The position numbers and the translations under genes are program-made. From Pseudomicrostroma phylloplanum (lineage: Eukaryota > Basidiomycota > Exobasidiomycetes > Microstromatales), in contig BCHS01000005.1 in NCBI GenBank assembly GCA_039545275.1, forward strand, positions 806,001 through 870,000: 64,000 bases of DNA. The letters run 5' to 3'. This document shows positions 23,167 through 34,020 of the stretch, piece by piece (within the stretch, counting starts at the first letter, position 1; each line of letters starts with the position of its first letter). Below the pieces are notes generated by a model, which was given only the letters and a program-made list of their open reading frames with translations, searched no databases and was not told the DNA's origin.

Positions 23167-26100
23167 TCAACGGATCTTCTCGAATGCAAAGGCGAGGTAG
23201 ATGGCTGTCGAGAGGGAAAGCAGAGCGGAGCAAGCGCAATAGAATCCAGTCAGACATTCGGCTGCTCACTCCAGCCCCCCTCTCCCACATCCTCCCGCTC
23301 TCTGCTCCTATCCACTCACTAGTCGCTTCCCAAAGATCGTCGTCCATGGGTTGGACATCTCTCCTCGGGTTGGAAGAGACCTTCATCCTCCGAGCAAGGT
23401 TCTCGAATTCGTGCTGGTGGCGGAATTCCTCCCACACCTCTGCCATTGGCTTCTTGAAGATGAGGGAGAGGCCACACTCTTTCGCGAGACTGAGAGGACA
23501 AGAGAAGTTCGAAGATCGCTGAGTCGGGTGTCCTTCTTCCGTTGACCGGCTTGCGCTACTGCAGGCTTGTACTCACCTCTCGAATTGGTCCCAATCGACC
23601 ACATACTCGGGCACCTCATCAACAGCGTCATCGAGAAAGAAAGTGTAGCGATCCCCGAACGGTTTCCTCTTCTCCTTTTGCTCAAACGTAACGCGGTACT
23701 TTCCGTTGCCGAAGCCCAACTCATCCGGTCCGAGCCTGTCTCTTCGGCTGTAGAGTTCCTCTGCGTTGGGAATCGTGCCGATGAAGACACCTCCCTTGTC
23801 TAGATATCTCGAGACGTTCTCTATGACCAGACGAGCCCTCTGCAGTGTAGACCATCCGTAGTGCATGCAGAATTGTAGACTGACAGTGTCAAAGGGCGGA
23901 TCGAGGACTTCGGGAGGCAGAGTCATTGCGAGAGATTCTCCGAAGCAGTCGAGAGCGAAGAAGGACGCCTTCCACCGAAACCTTCGCTCTAGGTAGCGTG
24001 CTTTGGCCTGGTCGACGCTCGTGGCCGCAATGTCTGCCAAGACGAGCTCTCTGACGCCTAGCTTGTCCCACTTTTGCAGATCACCGCCCTTGCCACCACC
24101 CATGTCCATCGCTTTGCCTCCTCTGCGGCCAAAGGACCCAATCAGGACAGACTTGACCCAATTGTTGAAGTTCTTCAGCGGGAGAATGGGAGAGAAATTT
24201 CGGGCTTGCAGACCGAGCTCTTGGCGGCTGTTGTAATGCCGTGCTACTTCGCTCTCGCTGTGAGCGCTCGTCGAAGGCGCCTGAATGGGACCACCCTTGG
24301 CGCTTGACACGCCAGGCTTGATCCCCCAAGTTTGCACGACCTGTCCAAACCCATCCGCGCCATCACGACCCTGAGCTCGCTCTTGCTCGACCCACTTCTG
24401 CCTCAGCGTATTTGCACCTCTCGCCTCGATTGTCTGATGAAGCGCAATGAGGTCTTGTTGCGACAGAGGCCGGCGTATCGAGTCTGGAGCTGAGACTCGA
24501 TGCTTAGGTCGGTACGGAATAGGCTCGTCGATGGACCCAGAGACTTCATCCGCTGGAGGCTCTTGCGGCCCTTCGCGACCCGCGAGCTTTTGGTCAGGTT
24601 CCAGGCCACCGATGCCACTCGGAACATTGGTGAACGATGGTTTGGCAGGCAATGAAGACGCTGCCGACTTTTCCACGATGCTCTTGGGCTGTTCAGCAGG
24701 AGCAGCTAGACTCAAGCTCTTCCTCTTCTTGCTGTCTCTGCTGGTAAGACGCTCCATCTCGTCCATCTCGAGCAGCTTGACCTTACCCCCATTGGACGAG
24801 GCAGCGGAAGGGGTGGAGGGAGGGACGGCATTGTCCTCCATCCTGGCTGTCGATGCTTCCCCTTCTGTACTTGCAAGCTTTGAGTCCGAGATGCTGTGAT
24901 TGGAAGGCGTATGAGATGGGTGGCCGTTGCTGCCTTGGTCAGCTTTGACAGATGTTGAGCTCTTGGCCTTCTTGACTGCAGGGGCAGGCTCTTCGGTTAT
25001 CGAAGGACTTGTAGCGATGCCGCTGCCAAGCAGCTTGCCGTCCGTCTGCTCGACATCTCTCGTTGCGGCCTTGGCTTCTCCTGTTTCTGTTGAAGTCGAT
25101 GCGTTTCCTGCATCGGCAATTCCAGCCGAAGTGTCCCTGAATCTGCCAGAAGATTTCGGCCGCTTGTGACTTACGGCGGACTCCTGCGTGGTGGGCCTTG
25201 ATCGCTTCGTTCCGACTGCATCTCGGTCATTGGAAATCAATGACTCTGCACCCGAGGAACGACGTCGATCTGTGTTTGAGACAGCCTTCGATCCTTGCTG
25301 CATGTCTGTGGATGGCGCGGTGCTAAGAAGACCGTCCACAGACATGCGAGACGACGACGAAGGGCGTTGAGGGGCTTCGTACTGATCAATAGATCTCACA
25401 TTCGACTCGCTGAGGGTTGCAGAACCTCTAGAAGTACTGCGACTGTACGTGGGAACAGAGGTCGGTGTCATCGTCCTTGTCGTCCTAGCTCGATCTCCGA
25501 TGGGTTGGCCGCCAGGGGTCAGAGCTACTCCCGGCGTGACGGGACTCATCACGTCCCTGCCCCCAGGAGTCATCGGCAATCCGGGGGGCGCTCGATAGGC
25601 GAAGTATTCGTGCCCCGATGGAGCAGAGCCGAAGGCACCGCTGCTCGGTAAGCCGGGCGATCCTGAGGTCATGTGCGGAGTCAGTGGATGAGCGTAGCTC
25701 TCTCGCGGGTGGGCAGGCCCGTCGTATGAGCCGCTGTACGATGTGGAAGGGCTGGGTATTGCTAGTGGCAGTGGAACTCTCCTGGACTCGGGAGAGCGAT
25801 GCGAGGGCAGAGAAGGAATTCGAAAGCCGTCTGCGCTTCTGTAGGATCGGGCTTGCGAACCATTTGGAGCGGCGGAGTGGTGCAGCTGAGGGGAGACGCC
25901 GCTTGTGGGAGGCAAAGTAGCAAAGGAGCCAGACCGAGGTGATTCGACGCTGGCATAGTTGTAGTGATACTGGCTCCCGCCTTGCTGGGACGGATGAGAG
26001 CCCATCGGCGATGTCTCCATTGGGGATCCGGAATAGCGAGCATTCATGAGCGGACTGCCGCCGCTACTTCCATAGCTTGAGGTCCGCACTTGTACTTGAA

Positions 26101-26710
26101 GTGAGGACTTTTCCGGCTGCAGGTAATGTCCCTGCCCCGCCTCCGTGCTACCTTCCCTGCTCAGGTACCCCTCCCTACGGAAATCGCCAGATGGACTGCC
26201 TCTTCCCGACCTGTCTTTACTGGTCTGGCCTACACCCGATCTGCTGCCTGAGCTGTATGCTGCCACAGATCCAGGCGAAGGATTCATGATGTTCAAGAGA
26301 CGAAAGGAAGGGGATCGTTCTTGCCGGGTCTCGTGTCTGGGCTGAGGCGGCTGCTCGCGAAGGGCATCGTAGCTGAATCGATGAGAGCCTCCTCTAGAAG
26401 TTGCCTCTACGCTACTCCAAGCTCCTTGCGGATGGTGCTGCTGGTCGCCCCATTGACCGACATGATTGCTCGAAGACGATGAGCTTCCTGGCCGTTCCCG
26501 GTCTGGAGGTCCAGAATCAGAGGGATTGAGAAGATCAACGAGGCTGGCTGATCTCGATGGTCTCCGGGCGTGTTGGCTGTCCTCCGCATACACTTCTGCA
26601 TGACTCATCTGCCTGCCCTTGGAGCTGGAAGAGGAGGAAGACGGTCGAGCGTCTAGCAAGGGAGTTGGAGAACGCTGAGAGGATTCGCGTACGGGATCGT
26701 AGCCTGCCAT
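23167..26710 (-). CDS. ABD1: mRNA cap guanine-N7 methyltransferase with a giant N-terminal extension
   Basis: Three exons, 23577-26710, 23320-23489 and 23167-23204, give 1113 residues. The methyltransferase domain occupies about the last 300: ARNFSPILPLKNFNNWVKS, the SAM-binding AMDMGGGKGGDLQKW (near 863), FCMHYGWST and GTIPNAEEL. Exon 2 adds ESLAKECGLSLIFKK. The 38-nt last exon adds the family-typical YLAFAFEK ending. The enzyme methylates the 5' cap guanine of nuclear mRNAs. Yeast ABD1 has about 436 residues. Here some 780 residues of disordered Ser/Pro/Gly/Arg-rich sequence precede the domain in the same open exon. No stop separates the two parts, but a second internal start cannot be excluded. 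The gene is divergent from PEX7 over 411 bp. Confidence 0.92.
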
Positions 26711-27121
26711 TGCTAAAGATGGAGACAGGGGTGGGATCGGCCTTCACCGATGGCTAAGCGTGCCCTCTGCCTTCTCGTGAGCACGCCCGCCGACTCGTTC
26801 GCCGTCGAAGTGAGTAATGTAGGGTCACCAACGGAGCTTGCTGAACCAGCAGCAGCAGTGGAAGGGGGGTATCAGTGTGGTAGCGACGCGGATATCAAGT
26901 GTGAGAAGGACGTAGGAAAAGGAAGTGCGGCGTGAGGATGGCTGAGATGGCCTCGACCAAAATTGGCCCCGCCGCCGTGCAGCTGGTCCTTCCGCTTGAC
27001 CCCCGTTACCTTGCACTCGGCTTCGATATCAGTCCCTTGGCTCAAGCTCTTCGTTGCCTGAGCCCCGTGAGCCACGAGTGTTCCGCAGTGAGGAGCCTTC
27101 CTAGCTGCTGCATCAAATTCC
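26711..27121. promoter_or_regulatory. Divergent promoter between ABD1 and PEX7
   Basis: 411 bp between two genes read outward. No extra coding exon is supported. Confidence 0.5.
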
Positions 27122-28501
27122 ATGGCTCTTCCGGGTGCCCCGCCGCCAGGCAGCGGCCCCTCGAGGCGGTATCCGCCATCCGGTCCAGTCTCTCAAATTC
27201 AGACGCCAGGCTTTGCCGGATACAACATTGCATGGAGCCCCTTCTTTCCAGACCGGTTAGCCATAGCCGGCAGCGCTAATGTAAGGTTTTGAAGGAGACA
27301 GAAGCCCAGTACATGATAATGATGCTCATCTATCTGATACTCTGCCTCACAGTACGGATTGGTGGGCAATGGAAGACTCCACCTCGTCGGCGTCTCATCA
27401 CCGCCGGGTGGAGCCGGCCTTCCTCAGATGAGCCTGCAAAAGGTCTTTGATACACAGGACGGCCTCTACGATGTAGCATGGTCAGAGGTGCACGAGAATC
27501 AGCTCGTCACGGCATCAGGGGACGGCTCAATCAAGCTGTGGGACTCTACGCTCATGGACCATCCGATCCGCAATTGGCACGAGCACTCAAGAGAAGTCTT
27601 CAGTGTTGATTGGAACAACATCAAGAAGGATGTCTTCGTAAGCAGTAGTTGGGACGCGAGCGTCAAAGTGGTGAGTCATGTTCAAAAGGGAATGCTCCGG
27701 GCAGGCAAAGCCATTGCTCATCTGAGACCGCCTCGCCGCATTCCGCCTTCTTTACACAGTGGCATCCTGAGCAGCCTCGCTCTCTATCGACCATCACAAC
27801 CCACACCGCCTGCGTGTATTCTGCTATGTGGTCACCCCATAATCCGGATATCCTAGCCACTGCCTGCGGAGATGGCCACCTACGCCTCTTTGACCTTCGA
27901 GCTCAATCCTCGCCAGTGGCAGGCCCACACCCCGTAGCAACAATACCCGTGGGCGGCGAGGTGCTGTCCCTGGACTGGAACAAGTACAGGACGTGGAACA
28001 TCGCCACTGGAAGTACGGACAAGAGTGTCAAGGTGTGGGATCTGAGGGCCGCCAGTGCAAATGCGGCAGCGGGGCCTCCACCTCCTGGAGGTGCTGGCGT
28101 GCGGAGTCAAGGGCAGATTGCAGCAGTGTGTACGGGCCATGAATACGCTGTGAGGAAGGTGGCCTTTTCTGTGAGTAGGCAGTATGACAGGGGAGTGGTG
28201 TCCTGCTCGTCGCTCAATGTCTCATGTCCACCCGTCCTTTCTCCAGCCCCACTCGCCCTCACTCCTGGCTTCCGCAAGCTACGATATGACCGCCCGGATA
28301 TGGGACGTGGACCACCCTTCTGCATCGCTATCGTCTGTTGCTTCGCGCCTCGGTCAGCCTCAAGGCATGGGGGGAGCACTGAAGAAGGTGCACGATGCTC
28401 ACACCGAATTTGTCGTTGGGCTGGCCTGGGGCCTCTTCCAGGAGGGCCTCGTAGCAAGCACTGCCTGGGACATGTCCGTGCACCTGTGGCCATCACGTTG
28501 A
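27122..28501 (+). CDS. PEX7: PEX7, peroxisomal PTS2 import receptor
   Basis: Four exons, 27122-27280, 27353-27670, 27760-28170 and 28247-28501, give 380 residues of WD40 repeats. The start is MALPGAPPPGSGPSRRYPPS, and the first repeat is GYNIAWSPFFPDRLAIAGSA joined by splicing to YGLVGNGRLHL. Later repeats end in IKLWDS, VKVWDLRA, ARIWDVD and MSVHLWPSR, and ...STAWDMSVHLWPSR is the usual PEX7 C-terminus. PEX7 binds cargo carrying an N-terminal PTS2 signal (thiolase is the classic cargo) and brings it to the peroxisome. All introns are 72-89 nt and phase 0, falling between codons. Confidence 0.94.
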
Positions 28502-29029
28502 AGAGGCAATGCCCAATGACCTTTCAGGCACAAGTGTGAGCACAGGTGTGAGCGCCGAGGAGATCTGCGACGATCGTGATCGCATTTACGGCCCTAAGGT
28601 GAAGGTGGTCCGCCCTTGTGTGGCAGAAAGCGAGCAACGAAGCAATACCGTGACGATCGAGACGATCGACGACGAACCCCATGACCTCACCTCGGACGTG
28701 ATACCAGCAAGAGCAGCAAGCAAAGCGGGCGAAACCGGAAGGACAACGATGGCGATGGGCCGCCGATGCACGGCACTGGAGCGGTGTCATGCCCACTCTC
28801 GAGGTGAACGTTGCACAGCTTACACCATGATTCAGGGCAGGATTCGTTTGGCGCAGGCGCGAGAGCAAACCTTACCCCTTGCCTTGTGTCCTGACGCTGT
28901 GCGTGCTGGCTTTCGTGCCTGCTCAGTCGAGAGCACGGGTACAAATACCGGGCCCCTCGTCGCCTCTGCTCTCTCCCTCTCCCCCTTCCTCACCATCCCT
29001 TCCTACTGCTACGCTCACCTCACACCACC
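28502..29029. other. Intergenic upstream of the minisatellite
   Basis: About 530 bp after PEX7. The open frames here run into low-complexity sequence and show no domain. I see no gene. Confidence 0.45.
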
Positions 29030-29660
29030 CATCCATCACCAACACCAGCAACACTACCCTCTCGACAACTCCACACCTCAAAACCTCGACACCTCAACGA
29101 CTCGACATCTCGGCACCTCACCACCACACTTCGACTCTTCGACCTCAACACTTCGACTCCTCAACATCAACAGCTCGAAGCCTCAACTTCAATACCTCGA
29201 AGTCTCAACATCAACACTTCGAAGCCTCAACCTCAACACCTCGACTCCTCAACAACACCTCGNNNNNNNNNNNNNNNNNNNNNNNNNNNNNNNNNNNNNN
29301 NNNNNNNNNNNNNNNNNNNNNNNNNNNNNNNNNNNNNNNNNNNNNNNNNNNNNNNNNNNNNNNNNNNNNNNNNNNNNNNNNNNNNNNNNNNNNNNNNNNN
29401 NNNNNNNNNNNNNNNNNNNNNNNNNNNNNNNNNNNNNNNNNNNNNNNNNNNNNNNNNNNNNNNNNNNNNNNNNNNNNNNNNNNNNNNNNNNNNNNNNNNN
29501 NNNNNNNNNNNNNNNNNNNNNNCTCCTCAACAACACCTCGGCTCCTCAACAACACCTCGGCTCCTCAACCTCAATACCTCGACTCTGGGCTCCTCAGGAC
29601 CTCGACTACTTAGTACCTCGCCATCTCGCCATCTCGACGCCACCACCTCTTTAGCACCTC
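29030..29660. repeat. Degenerate CTC/CAACACCTCG minisatellite with a 260-base assembly gap
   Basis: Before the gap the sequence is built of irregular 9-12 nt words around CTCAACACTTCGA and ACCTCGAC. Directly after the gap a clear 19-bp unit, CTCCTCAACAACACCTCGG, is present twice and then decays. The gap is N at 29263-29522. The run probably reflects a collapsed or unresolved tandem repeat. Long frames reading through it are low complexity and not credible genes. Confidence 0.85.
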
Positions 29661-29797
29661 GACACCTTCGCATCCTACATCTAGACCTATCATAACATTC
29701 GGTCTTCAAGCATTCAACTCCGCCGTCACCGACACCTCTTCGCCAAGCTAGCCTTACCAGCGGTTGTTGTCAACAAGTCACACGTTCAACATCCACG

Positions 29798-30590
29798 ATG
29801 GGCCTCGAGCTGCCACCAAAGCTCATCAGCTGGGCACACAGCGACGAAACACATGTCAGCCAGCTCTGTCTTACCCGTCAGACATGTCGCTACAATGACG
29901 CGGGAGTTGCTACTCTAGCCGCGAGGCTGGTACTGTGTCTGGTGCACTGGCCCTTTTCAGGCAGACGTGTCAGCCTGGAGACCCTAAGTCAAGGCATCAA
30001 AACGCTGTCGTGTGCCGAAGGGGCTGAGATGCTGCACGCGCTCGACTCTGCCGCCAAAATCAAGCAGGCGCGAGTCCTCGACCCGCTTGAGCGGCCAGAA
30101 AGCGCATGGATGTATCTGCTGAATCGTCCAACGCTTTGAGCAGCATTTGAGCGCTCCTTCGACGCCGGGGACCTCGCCCTGATGGAGGATTCGCTCTGGA
30201 CAAAAGGTCACGATCTGCAAGATGCTCGTCTTCAGTCACCTCCGGGCTTTTCCAATCCCAAGCCAGATACTGCCATCGGACTCGCGTTCAGCAAAGGCCA
30301 CAAGGAAGGCAGTCTGTTCTGGCTCCTGCCCTCCATGAGATTGGCAGCGCCTGCCGAGCTCATTGCTCTAGCAGGGAGCCTCAGCTGGACACATGTGGAC
30401 TCTCTATCTTGCGGCGGTATCGTCCACGGAGGAGCGAAGCATGGACACGGTGAGTGAAGTCTTGAGAGACGATCGATGTCGCTCTATGCCCTGCATCTGA
30501 TGGTCAAACACCTTTATGCCAATGCAGACCATCTGTCCTGGATGTCGCCAACAAGGTGCGCCTCCAGCTTATGCAGCCGCTCCTCCCTTT
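29798..30590 (+). pseudogene. Copy A of the PD-(D/E)XK-like family (broken)
   Basis: The frame starts at 29798 and keeps the family's conserved blocks: SLETLSQGIKTLSC, then AFERSFDAGDLALMEDSLWT and NPKPDTAIGLAF. It has an in-frame TGA at 30137-30139 where copy D reads FPILMKAF. After residue 160 the block that should carry the second catalytic motif is deleted and the frame slips. A shifted frame then reads AGHMWTLYLAAVSSTEERSM up to a donor at 30450, matching copy D, and a 78-nt intron (30450-30527) follows. Only a short remnant of exon 2 (LDVANKVRLQLM) survives before it runs into copy B. One nonsense change, one internal deletion and one frame shift make this a pseudogene. Confidence 0.75.
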
Positions 30591-31136
30591 CTCGACAAGA
30601 GGAGCAACCTGCAGACCCTCTCAGCCGCACTCCCTGGACTTCCCTACCACGAGGGCACAGAGATGAGGCTTGCCTTGATCGCCGCTTCGACCACGAGCTT
30701 CGAGCGCGTCATGCGTCCAGCTGGTCAGCCGGAGAGCTTCTGGATAGGCCATCTCAATTCGCGGCTGCTATCGGCTGCGTTTGAGTCGTCTTCCGAGAGA
30801 GGGGAGATCCTGGCCATGGACGGTTCGGTCTGGAAGAACGGTCGCGAGCTGCAGGATGTCCGTCTGACGGCGGGTGTGGGATTTACAGACCCCAAGCCAG
30901 ATACTGCTTTCGGTATCGGCTTTGAGCAGGACTTCGTGGCGGGCAGTCCTTTCTGCCATCCTACACTCCAGAGGCTTCAAGAGACTTTTGCGGACTTCAT
31001 GCTGTCTCCGGACGGGAGAGAATCGCTGCGCACTCTGATGCCCGGTTTCATCTACGAGGCGAAGCCCGACATCAAGAAACCTAACGTGGTCAAGGCGCAA
31101 ATTGCGCTCGGAGCAGCCAGAGCATTGGCTTTGTAG
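30582..31136 (+). pseudogene. Copy B of the PD-(D/E)XK-like family, 5' and 3' truncated, keeps the EAK motif
   Basis: The family sequence begins abruptly at PPFLDKRSNLQTLS, fused to the exon 2 remnant of copy A. An open frame from 30516 covers it, but its first 22 residues are an out-of-frame reading of copy A. The core is intact: DGSVWKNGRELQDVRL, TDPKPDTAFGIGF and PGFIYEAKPDIKK, then VKAQIALGAARALAL and TAG at 31134. PD ... EAK is the signature of PD-(D/E)XK nucleases, and the following Gln-containing helix (AQIALG) also fits. The C-terminal part present in copies C and D (ATSxGxxWxFxxA and the second exon) is missing. It may be expressed as a truncated protein, but is more likely a relic. 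Confidence 0.6.
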
Positions 31137-31143
31137 AATTCCG

Positions 31144-31215
31144 AGCGACCTGGAAGACGAGACGTCCACTTCCGTGACCTACAAGAAGCCCTCGCCAAAG
31201 AAGAGCACATCTACA
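31144..31215 (+). pseudogene. Copy E: orphan N-terminal fragment of the same family
   Basis: Just after the copy B stop, one frame reads ERPGRRDVHFRDLQEALAKE. This matches the N-terminal RLEQCGVRFRDLQEAPAA of copy D closely at protein and base level. Nothing further downstream aligns. It looks like the 5' end of another copy joined to the truncated copy B. Confidence 0.5.
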
Positions 31216-31229
31216 CATGCTATTGCCAG

Positions 31230-32165
31230 AGTTGATAACCGAGGCCAAAGCCCGATGATCAAGGAAAACCGAATCTGACGACTATCTCAGACATAGCAGA
31301 TAACGTCAAAACATCATCTCTTCCGCGTCCAACGTTGCTCGAGCCCCCTCAACCTATGGTACTTGTTCGAACTTTGACCTTTGTAAATAGCTGATTGTAG
31401 TGGCAGAGAGGAGACTCCGTCATCAATTTCGAAATAAACATTTCACTAAAGTCATGGTGGCGACTTAGCAGCTACGACTAGGACGTCATCTCCTTCGAAA
31501 TTCTCAGTGTACGATGATCTGACAGTCAAGTCCAAGAAGGACAGTGTGAGATGGCCCGGATTGAGTGCAAGGTCGGAGCAAGGCACAAGTCTGACATGGA
31601 CACACAGCTGCAAGAGTCAGACCGCTTCAGTCCCGTGCCCTTCGCTGTGCCGCTGTCTCTCATCGGCCGTACGCGCCTGCCTTGACAGAGCTGTCTCACA
31701 TTCAAGACTCAGATCGTGCAAGAACGATCTGCCTCTGAATCTTCGCTGCAGCCCTCAGAGGAGGCGCGCGCCTCACGCTTCCTGCTCTGACAATCACACC
31801 CCTGTTGAGATCTTACTATACTGGCTCTCACGTTCTGGCAAAGTCACAAGGGGCCACGTGTCTACATTGCAGATGAAACAATGGCTCTACAGAAGGGGTG
31901 CAAGAAGTCTGCGCTCGATTGGAGCTGATTACGTGATCATAGCTCACTCAACAACGTATGCTACGGCGTGCCTTTGTCTCAGGCAAGTGAAGAGCCATCA
32001 TGACGTCTGCAGGACGTCGTTTCAGCTTCGGCCTACTGTATAAGATGGGTTGCGTCGCAATCGACTGACCGTCACCTGAGCCGCTTCCCGATCTGCCGAT
32101 TACAGCCCCTGCTCTGTGACCGATTCTCACGACCTCTTCACACCCTCATCCTCAAGCAGTGCATC
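31230..32165. other. Non-coding stretch inside the array
   Basis: About 930 bp. One 178-residue frame (31507-32043) shows no domain, signal peptide or similarity to the family, and I do not call it a gene. Confidence 0.45.
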
Positions 32166-33373
32166 ATGCCCGACAGCGAAAGCGACGACGGCTCCGCCAC
32201 GCCGCTGGAGCAGTCCGACTTGTCTAGCTCGCCCCTCCCAGTGAGCGGCCTTTGGAGGTACAATACACACTTCTGGCATGCACCTTATGAGGACAAGTCA
32301 CCTTACGAGGACAAGGGGCAACCAATTGCTCTGAATTCGCTTGTGACCTATCTGCTCCGTTTCTCCGAAAACTTTCAAGCTCGGTGGCCACTTTCGTGCA
32401 ACACTCCCGAAGAGCTTCTCGCTGTCATCGAGGCGGAACCAAGCGAAGACATTGCAGAACTAAAGGCGGCACTGCATAGAGCTACACTGCTTACTAACGA
32501 GATTATCAAAAAATGTGAGAGTCTCGGACCCAGAAGCCACCTACGAGTAGTGACAACACCGACACTTAATGCCGTCTTCCAGTCTGCATGGGAGGCTGAC
32601 GAAGTGACCTGGGCTTCTGCTTCTCGATGGACTTCCGGCAAAGAGCTCTGCTACCTTCGTAAGGGGAAGAAACTTCCCATTCCAGTGCCAGACGAAGCAA
32701 TCGGATTGGCCCCCACTAGAGATTTGCCCCCCGGCTCGCTTGCTCACGACTCCGACGTCTTGTCGAAGCGGGTCCTGGAATGGCTGTCCTACAGCTGCCA
32801 CCCCGGGATCATTTATGATCCTTGCGGCGTCCGCGAGACGTGTTACCCTGCATTTATTTATCATGCTGGATCGCAACATGATGAGGATGATAACCCGGAG
32901 GGACACGCCAGCATTGCCGCCATGGAAGCACTGGCGTTGCTTGAGCATCTTCGCAAAATATCAGAACTTCCCTCGCGCGAGCCAATCGTGATTTTGGCTA
33001 CATCCGTAGGACAATGTTGGGACTTCCATATTGCTACGTCGAGACAGTGTAGTTGGAGCGCAATGAATGCGGTGAGTCGGCTCACCACCGCCGATGTGTG
33101 TCAGTGTATGTCTCCTGGGCTGACACAGCAGTCAATCCTACCTTGCGGTTGCAGGACGTCTATTGCCTCACTAAGACTCTTTTCATTGATGATTTGCAGG
33201 ATAGAATGCGGATCCAACTGATCCTATCGCGCATCAAGACCTGGCTGTTGAACGACCACCGGGAGTATGTTCGAAGTCATCTCGAAGCAATATGGGAAAA
33301 GCACAAAAGTAGAGCGATGCCGATGCTGTGCGGGTGTCGAGAGTGCAGTGGGAAGAGACAGCGCACTTCTTGA
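32166..33373 (+). CDS. Copy C: intact PD-(D/E)XK-like family protein without the second catalytic motif
   Basis: Two exons, 32166-33071 and 33155-33373 (83-nt GTGAGT...GCAG intron), give 374 residues without stops. It aligns with copy D from FQSAWEADEVTWASASRWTS onward. It has VPDEAIGLAP where the other copies have KPDTAFG, AFIYHAG where copy B has GFIYEAK, then IAAMEALALLEHLRKISELP, VILATSVGQCWDFHIATS and, after the intron, the helical RMRIQLILSRIKTWLLN. The order matches fungal proteins with a PD-(D/E)XK nuclease-like domain. EAK is replaced by HAG, so if the fold is right this copy is catalytically dead. The last 30 residues include a Cys pair (CGCREC). Function unknown. This is the only copy with a complete, uninterrupted reading frame. 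Confidence 0.72.
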
Positions 33374-34020
33374 GGTTCCGATGAGCAAAATGAGAAATGC
33401 TTTCTCTATCACTTCTCATCGTAGGCAACTTTATGGCCCTAGGCGTACGAGTGACATGGGGTTTTCGCCGCTCGACAGCTGCTCTTCATGATGACCGGTA
33501 GTGTCCAGAGTGGGCGCACTCAGTGTAGAGTGAAGACATGGAAGCCCCACCGACCTGTCCAGTGATGTCTCTTCGTCGAAATCAGATTATTTGGAGGCCA
33601 ATGGATGAAGGCTGTTGCACAAAGGTCTTGGCGAGAAATTGCCTCGCCAGAAGTGAGTGTGTGGCTCCGATTCGGAAAGATAGTACTGTGATTGTCCGCA
33701 AGTCCTGCCGAGGTGTTCGGTGTTCGGGATTCACAGGCTCGATCAGGAACGCGGGTGCGTCGTGAGAACGATCGAATGACGGCCCTGAGGACCTCGCGAG
33801 TTATGTGATGAACAGCTCTGGTCGACTGACCCGGCAGCAAGGGCGGACGAACCCATGCCAACCCGAAACCCATTTTCAGACAGCAAAGATGCAAGGTTGG
33901 TCGTCGCAGATACGACCTCATATGCATTCGCTCTTTACTTCCCAACCCATCCATTCTGAAAGCATCGCCTGCCTGCATTGCCCCCTTTCTTTGCACGCTC
34001 CTTCGATACGATTAGGTACC
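33374..34020. other. Spacer between copies C and D
   Basis: 647 bp. Short frames exist but show no resemblance to the family and no domain. I see no gene. Confidence 0.45.

Noticed and set aside
28509..29654. 381-codon plus-strand frame through the N gap
   Set aside because: It consists of low-complexity repeat readings and unknown residues, with no domain.
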